This document shows positions 9,001 to 9,957 of a DNA stretch of 9,957 bases, one piece after another. Position numbers and translations under genes: made by a program. The DNA is taken from assembly GCA_050246875.1 (NCBI GenBank), contig JBFWVF010000021.1, positions 1-9,957 on the forward strand, in the 5' to 3' direction. The DNA is from SHWB01 sp050246875. Its GTDB lineage: Bacteria > Pseudomonadota > Alphaproteobacteria > UBA6615. The notes beneath the pieces were generated by a model that made no database searches, was not told the DNA's origin, and saw nothing but the letters and a program-made list of their open reading frames with translations. Positions within the stretch are counted from its first letter, which is position 1; each line of letters begins with the position of its first letter.

Positions 9001-9957
9001 ACGACGCGCCGGTGGCCAACAGCGACTTGTTTGCCACCACGCGAAACACGCCGGTGCTGATCAGCGCCGGGCAACTGCTGGCCAACGACACCGACGTGGA
9101 CGGCGGCGCCCTCACCGTCACGTCGGTCAGCGCGCCGGTCAATGGTTCGCTGGCCGTGCAGGCCGGCGGCACGTCGGTGCTGTTCACGCCCACGGCCAGT
9201 TTCAGCGGCACGGCCAGCTTCTGGTATTCGGCGCAGGACGCGGCGGGCGCCAGCGCATCCGCCCAGGTCATCGTCAATGTGGGCTTTGCCCCGGTGGCGC
9301 TGGACATGGACGGCGACGGCGTGGAGCTGGTGTCGGCGGCAGGCTCGATCACCTTCGCCGACGTGGACGCCGACGGCGTGGCCGAGCGCCTGGGCTGGGT
9401 GGCGCCCGACGACGCCGTGCTGGCTTACGACGCCGACGACAACGGCCAGATCGACATCGCCAGTGAAACCAGCTTTGTGCAGTACCTGCCCGGCGCGCAG
9501 ACCGACCTGGAAGGCCTGGCCGCGTTTGACACCGACGGCGACGGAGCGCTGAGCGCCGCGGACGCCGAATGGGCCCGATTTGGCGCGCTGCAGGACGCCA
9601 ACGCCACGGGAACGCAGGACGCGGGCGAGTTCCAGACGCTGGATGCGCTGGGCATCCAGAGCATCAGCCTCACGCGCCAGGGCACGCCCACGGTGGTGGA
9701 AGGCAACACCGTGTTCGGCACGGCCGACGTGACGCACACCGACGGCCGCGTGACGCAAGCCGCCGATGTGATGTTCGCGGTGCAGGAGGTGGCGGCTGAG
9801 GCAGAGGTTGAACAGGAAGCAGTTGAAGTGGACGAAACCGCCTACTTCAACAACCTGGCGCAAAGCTTCAACCAGCTGTGCGCCGCCGTGGCGGCCGCGC
9901 CCGTGGCCGGTGAGGCGGTCACCGCCGCCGCCCCGCTGGCCGAGCTGTCTCTGGCAA
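1..9957 (+). CDS. Giant tandem-95 / cadherin-like repeat protein, probable secreted RTX-type adhesin (partial at both ends)
   Basis: The frame whose codons start at position 3 has no stop through 9956, so 3318 codons are visible and both ends lie outside the window. Seen in order (visible residue numbers): Gln/Thr-rich N-terminal region 1-280, Ala/Gly hydrophobic segment 296-315, Gln/Ala helix-like stretch 316-342, Pro/Ala linker 343-519, 26 cadherin-like repeats 520-3094, Asp-rich calcium-loop domain 3095-3259, and Glu/Ala-rich tail. The repeats carry the tandem-95 signature (NDAPVA, ED, LLANDSDVDGD, YHGPASFSYTV). Proteins of this family are calcium-rigidified surface or released adhesins, normally exported by type I secretion with an uncleaved C-terminal signal. 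Only two cysteines are visible, which fits an extracellular protein of this class. The adhesin and secretion roles are inferred: no transporter gene, RTX nonapeptides or C-terminal signal are in view. A large non-adhesive surface-layer or matrix protein is the main alternative. Confidence 0.93.
3..842 (+). other. Unassigned Gln/Thr/Ala-rich N-terminal region of the giant protein
   Basis: I do not recognise a domain here. The first 80 or so residues are mixed and polar (for example LIVTQAGDGKLSALIEG, then EHINGLTQQPNNVQTVEQGD) and look capable of folding. From about residue 82 it becomes low-complexity and rich in Gln, Thr, Ala, Glu and Asp, with no cysteine and few aromatics. GQDATQQT occurs at 336-359 and 543-566, with a shorter GQDAE copy at 615-629. 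Two loosely similar V-x-AGD-x-R segments lie near 282-302 and 711-731. In the protein it sits between an unseen N-terminus and the hydrophobic segment. It may be a stalk or part of a cell-surface retention region, but that is inference. Confidence 0.55.
336..629 (+). repeat. Degenerate GQDATQQT motif repeats
   Basis: The octapeptide GQDATQQT is encoded at 336-359 and again at 543-566, and GQDAE follows at 615-629. The first two copies differ at several third codon positions. They are therefore not a very recent duplication, or the peptide is under selection. Flanks share only loose Ala/Val/Gln-rich similarity. Confidence 0.6.
888..947 (+). other. Ala/Gly-rich hydrophobic segment, possible membrane-spanning helix
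   Basis: Twenty consecutive residues (visible 296-315) contain only Gly, Ala, Val and Leu apart from one His near the end. The core reads VGLAGLAAVGVAAAGA, with small residues spaced in GxxxG/AxxxA fashion. It is the most hydrophobic stretch I see in the window. Asp precedes it directly, and Gln-rich sequence follows. It could be a weak transmembrane or membrane-associated helix, or a helix packed into a retention module. With this much Ala and Gly it could equally be soluble. Confidence 0.4.
948..1028 (+). other. Gln/Ala-rich helix or coiled-coil candidate
   Basis: Visible residues 316-342 read as alternating Ala, Gln, Val and Leu (VAQQVAQAVQAELQAQALAE) with no Gly, one Pro near the start and hydrophobics every three to four residues. 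That pattern suits an amphipathic helix. It follows the Ala/Gly hydrophobic segment and ends where the Pro-rich linker begins. Confidence 0.4.
1269..1304 (+). repeat. (Ala-Pro)6 run, cccgca microsatellite
   Basis: Six Ala-Pro dipeptides in a row are encoded by near-perfect hexanucleotide units, first gca/ccc and then gcc/ccc. A hexamer unit keeps the frame whatever the copy number, so slippage would change linker length without breaking the gene. Confidence 0.8.
1395..1427 (+). repeat. Second Ala-Pro run (APAPAPAPAPA)
   Basis: Eleven alternating Ala and Pro residues are encoded mainly by gcc-ccg units, a different codon pair from the upstream Ala-Pro run. The two runs therefore look like independent expansions, not copies of each other. 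Confidence 0.75.
1560..1847 (+). repeat. Repeat R0, divergent first unit (96 aa)
   Basis: This unit keeps AEDTGLLF, ITAVG, F-R-P, HHHG and FSYTV but lacks both the NDAPVA opening and the LLANDxDxD segment, which is replaced by MLAPARPGEG. It follows the Pro-rich linker directly and probably works as an N-terminal cap of the array. Confidence 0.8.
1848..2153 (+). repeat. Repeat R1 (102 aa)
   Basis: First canonical unit: NDAPVAQAD, DEDR, LLANDRDVDDD, FTPDAHFHG, FDYTV. It carries the PDG hairpin extension (EQPDGSQRVSF). It most resembles R11, which has the same length and also ends in YTVTDPQG. Confidence 0.9.
2154..2453 (+). repeat. Repeat R2 (100 aa, ATD type)
   Basis: NDVPVAQGE, TEDTAIIFTQAQ, LLANDSDADVATD, VPDANYHG, FSYTV. 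Bases 2205-2267 match R10 exactly at 4638-4700, and 2399-2458 match 4832-4891. It opens the two-unit block that recurs as R7-R8. Confidence 0.93.
2454..2765 (+). repeat. Repeat R3 (104 aa, ATDG type with hairpin extension)
   Basis: NDTPVATGE, TEDTTLVIAAAALLVNDSDADTATDG, TQPDGSQQVHYTPNAHYHG. Both insertions are present, giving 104 residues. It has LLVND in place of LLAND. Its closest relative is R8, with a 53-base exact match at 2601-2653 and 4122-4174. Confidence 0.93.
2766..3065 (+). repeat. Repeat R4 (100 aa, ATDG type)
   Basis: NDVPVAQGETASLNEDNAI, LLANDADADGATDG, VPDANHHG, FSYTV. Bases 2784-2825 equal 3684-3725 in R7, exactly 900 bases apart. Confidence 0.93.
3066..3365 (+). repeat. Repeat R5 (100 aa, contains a cysteine)
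   Basis: NDAPVAVGD, AEDSAATL, LLGNDTDADAATDG, FTPQANYHG, FSYEV. At 3222-3224 a tgc codon gives QHCTVV where other units have HG (ggc). It is the only cysteine in the repeat array. Confidence 0.92.
3366..3665 (+). repeat. Repeat R6 (100 aa, ATDG type)
   Basis: NDAPVAQAD, QEDQRIVL, LLANDSDDDIATDG, FTPDAHFHG, FDYVAAD in place of YTV. Its last strand (TLNVTPVNDLPV across the junction) is shared with the R9-R10 junction. Confidence 0.92.
3666..3965 (+). repeat. Repeat R7 (100 aa, ATDG type)
   Basis: NDLPVVQGETASLNEDNAI, LLANDSDADGATDG, VPDAHYHG, FSYTV. Its first half is closest to R4 and its second half to R2, which suggests recombination between units. Confidence 0.93.
3966..4286 (+). repeat. 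Repeat R8 (107 aa, longest unit)
   Basis: A near copy of R3 (NDTPVATGE, AEDTTLVIAAA, TQPDGSQQVHY) with an extra Ser-Thr-Val at 4107-4115. It has LLANDSDADTATDG where R3 has LLVND. Confidence 0.93.
4287..4586 (+). repeat. Repeat R9 (100 aa, ATDG type)
   Basis: NDLPVVQGE, QEDTAIHWSSAALLANDTDADTATDG, FTPAAHYHG, FQYVV. Its core (GVHNAHNGVVSL) is unlike its neighbours, but its last strand matches that of R6. Confidence 0.92.
4587..4886 (+). repeat. Repeat R10 (100 aa, ATD type)
   Basis: NDLPVAQGEAASLDEDNAIIFTQ, LLANDSDADVATD, VPDADYHG, FSYTV. It carries the longest exact matches in the window, 63 and 60 bases, both to R2. It is the last unit with the ATD insertion in this form. Confidence 0.93.
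4887..5192 (+). repeat. Repeat R11 (102 aa)
   Basis: NDAPVALGE, LEDRLVQI, LLANDTDVDDAQA, LPDGAQRIDF, TANWHG, FSYTVTDPQG. Like R1 in length, hairpin extension and ending. It marks the change from the ATDG class to the DVDGD class. Confidence 0.92.
5193..5480 (+). repeat. Repeat R12 (96 aa, DVDGD type)
   Basis: NDAPVAVGE, QEDTGLLF, LLANDADVDGDALHI, FQPDANHHG, FTYTV. This is the shortest standard length, with neither insertion. Its last strand VSLTVLAV is shared with R2 and R10. Confidence 0.92.
5481..5780 (+). repeat. Repeat R13 (100 aa, hairpin-extended)
   Basis: NDLPQLTGE, DEDVVLLI, LLANDSDVEGSAL, NGPDGQPQIEF, EPHYSG, FEYEV. Ser replaces the usual His in the x-H-G turn. The length over 96 residues comes from the PDG extension. 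Confidence 0.9.
5781..6065 (+). repeat. Repeat R14 (95 aa)
   Basis: NDAPAAQAD, TEDTALVI, LTGNDTDVDGDTL, FTPQPDYVG, FVYTV. LTGND stands in place of LLAND, and the central hairpin is one residue short (LQAGAVHF). Confidence 0.9.
6066..6353 (+). repeat. Repeat R15 (96 aa)
   Basis: NDAPVVGGETIAGVEDTALLI, LLANDDDIDSANL, FEPLADHTG, FDYTVSDGDGG. Similar at its start to R16 and R17, which also have GETIA or GETVN before the Glu-Asp. Confidence 0.9.
6354..6647 (+). repeat. Repeat R16 (98 aa)
   Basis: NDAPRLVGETIAATEDTPL, LLANDADVDGSHDEL, FTPDADYAG, FDYTV. Two residues are added after DVDG. The opening NDAPRLVGET is shared with R17. Confidence 0.9.
6648..6935 (+). repeat. Repeat R17 (96 aa)
   Basis: NDAPRLVGETVNADEDTVI, LLANDADVDGDALTI, FTPTLNHHG, FTYTVSDGTGG. 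This is a near-consensus unit of the shorter class. Confidence 0.91.
6936..7226 (+). repeat. Repeat R18 (97 aa, Glu-Asn instead of Glu-Asp)
   Basis: NDAPSLQAD, TENQPVTL, LLANDSDVDGPHGAL, FTPDADYFG, FDYTV. The usual Glu-Asp pair reads Glu-Asn, so one probable calcium ligand is altered. Confidence 0.9.
7227..7541 (+). repeat. Repeat R19 (105 aa)
   Basis: Opens NRAPVAAAD, so Asp becomes Arg. Then NEDTNVLI, LLANDSDGDSARGATDSL, VPDADYVG, FSYTV. Extra residues lie after DxD and before the His-Gly turn (VQAQAGQTHG). Confidence 0.88.
7542..7829 (+). repeat. Repeat R20 (96 aa, Glu-Asp lost)
   Basis: NDAPTVVGEIITAKNQAQVWI has no Glu-Asp pair. LLANDTDRDDIHAPQDL is kept. The x-H-G turn is replaced by FTPTAPGAG, and the last strand is shortened to VNTG before NAAPVA. 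Confidence 0.86.
7830..8123 (+). repeat. Repeat R21 (98 aa)
   Basis: Opens NAAPVAVGE, then QEDQARTF, LLANDTDADNAHADL, FTPTLNHTG, FSYTVADGDGG. Ala replaces the Asp that normally follows the first Asn. Confidence 0.89.
8124..8411 (+). repeat. Repeat R22 (96 aa)
   Basis: NDAPVAEGE, NEDEIAAI, LLQNDSDVDGPGAL, FTPWANFNGWGGFNYTV. Tryptophans in and after the turn, and Asn in place of His, set it apart from earlier units. Confidence 0.88.
8412..8699 (+). repeat. Repeat R23 (96 aa, Gln-Asp variant)
   Basis: NDAPVVNNE, YQDTTYTF, LLANDTDVETPGSL, FTPTAGYHG, FQYTV. Glu-Asp becomes Gln-Asp. It is richer in Tyr and Asn than the upstream units. Confidence 0.87.
8700..8999 (+). repeat. Repeat R24 (100 aa, altered core)
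   Basis: NRAPVTTND, SEDTPLVI, VLANDSDDGGGANL, FTPAANFHG, FTYVARD. The centre (YISGFPAAGTGTL, DFDVNRSVLF) replaces the usual TAVG/His-Gly stretch. Confidence 0.85.
9000..9284 (+). repeat. Repeat R25, last unit (95 aa)
   Basis: NDAPVANSD, TTRNTPVLI (Arg-Asn in place of Glu-Asp), LLANDTDVDGGAL, FTPTASFSG, FWYSAQD. It is the most diverged of the canonical-length units and passes straight into the calcium-loop domain. Confidence 0.86.
9285..9779 (+). other. RTX-associated Asp-rich calcium-loop domain
   Basis: Visible residues 3095-3259 differ sharply from the repeats. Five EF-hand-like loops are seen: DMDGDGVE (9303-9326), DVDADGVAE (9360-9386), DADDNGQID (9429-9455), DTDGDGALS (9528-9554) and DANATGTQDAGE (9594-9629). 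Context words such as VALDMDGDG, AERLGWV, LAAFDTDGDG and LGIQSISL recall the conserved domain found next to RTX repeats in large type I-secreted proteins. It probably binds calcium outside the cell. The family assignment comes from motif memory only. Confidence 0.78.
9780..9957 (+). other. Glu-rich then Ala-rich tail (continues past the window)
   Basis: A run of Glu, Val and Ala (9786-9837; VAAEAEVEQEAVEVDE) precedes YFNNLAQSFNQLCAA and an Ala/Pro/Val-rich stretch that runs off the edge. The Glu run may be helical. The second visible cysteine is at 9879-9881. Neither RTX nonapeptides nor a stop codon is reached, so I cannot say how close the C-terminus is. Confidence 0.6.

Larger units (their letters stand above)
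1560..9284 (+). repeat. Array of 26 tandem cadherin-like (tandem-95) repeats, R0-R25
   Basis: Twenty-six in-frame units of 95-107 residues follow one another with no spacer. Most units show Asn-Asp-x-Pro at the start, Glu-Asp near residue 15, LLANDxDxD near residues 26-34, a His-Gly or Gly-Gly turn near 50, F-x-P near 65, x-H-G near 71 and F-x-YTV near 76. Acidic residues in these positions bind calcium at domain junctions in cadherin-like families. Unit length tracks two recurrent indels: a 2-4 residue insertion after DxD, and a 4-residue PDG hairpin extension. R2-R10 are the most alike and R18-R25 the most diverged. The array probably forms a long rod that calcium stiffens. Confidence 0.95.

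Noticed and set aside
1848..9284. Regularly spaced similar DNA units resembling a CRISPR or satellite array
   Set aside because: The unit of about 300 bases stays in frame, differs mostly at third codon positions and encodes a known protein repeat. There are no short identical repeats with unique spacers.
9285..9779. Asp-rich loops considered as RTX nonapeptide repeats or as dockerin
   Set aside because: The GGxGxDxUx pattern is absent, and the loops are not arranged as the paired 22-residue dockerin motif. The surrounding conserved words fit the RTX-associated calcium domain better.
8562..9863. A 433-codon open frame on the minus strand
   Set aside because: Antisense shadow in the same register, ending at the sense Ser codon tca at 8562-8564. 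The plus strand there encodes clear R23-R25 and a calcium-loop domain.

Overview
The window is the inside of one gene. A single plus-strand reading frame (codons starting at position 3) is free of stop codons across all 9957 bases. It enters at the left edge and leaves at the right edge, giving 3318 whole codons with neither start nor stop in view. The product is a giant repetitive protein of more than 300 kDa, best described as a tandem-95 / bacterial cadherin-like (Big_9, Cadherin_5 type) calcium-binding surface protein of the RTX-adhesin kind. Such proteins are usually exported by a type I secretion system and act in biofilm formation or cell adhesion. The DNA is very GC-rich with strong third-position G/C bias. 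This fits a high-GC proteobacterium; Burkholderiales (Comamonadaceae-like) is my guess and rests on composition and protein style only.

Layout along the frame: (1) 3-842, a Gln/Thr/Ala-rich N-terminal region I cannot assign, with a short degenerate GQDATQQT repeat. (2) 843-1028, an Ala/Gly hydrophobic segment followed by a Gln/Ala helix-like stretch. (3) 1029-1559, a Pro/Ala/Gly-rich linker with two Ala-Pro runs. (4) 1560-9284, an unbroken array of 26 repeats, named R0-R25 here, of 95-107 residues each; the first is divergent. Typical units read NDAPVA ... ED ... LLANDSDVDGD ... HGSV ... FTPDANYHG ... FSYTVSDG. (5) 9285-9779, a domain with five EF-hand-like Asp-rich loops of the kind found beside RTX repeats. 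(6) 9780-9957, a Glu-rich then Ala-rich tail running off the window.

The array has internal history. Units R2-R10 share an ATDG-type insertion and long exact nucleotide matches: 63 and 60 bases between R2 and R10, 53 between R3 and R8, and 42 between R4 and R7. A two-unit block (R2-R3) recurs as R7-R8. Units from R12 onward are shorter and more diverged, and several towards the C-terminus lack the usual Glu-Asp residues.

I see no intergenic DNA, promoter, terminator, RNA gene, mobile element or CRISPR array. Long open frames on the minus strand are antisense shadows of this gene. I found no evidence of a new multi-gene system. What deserves a second look is the architecture and evolution of this one protein.
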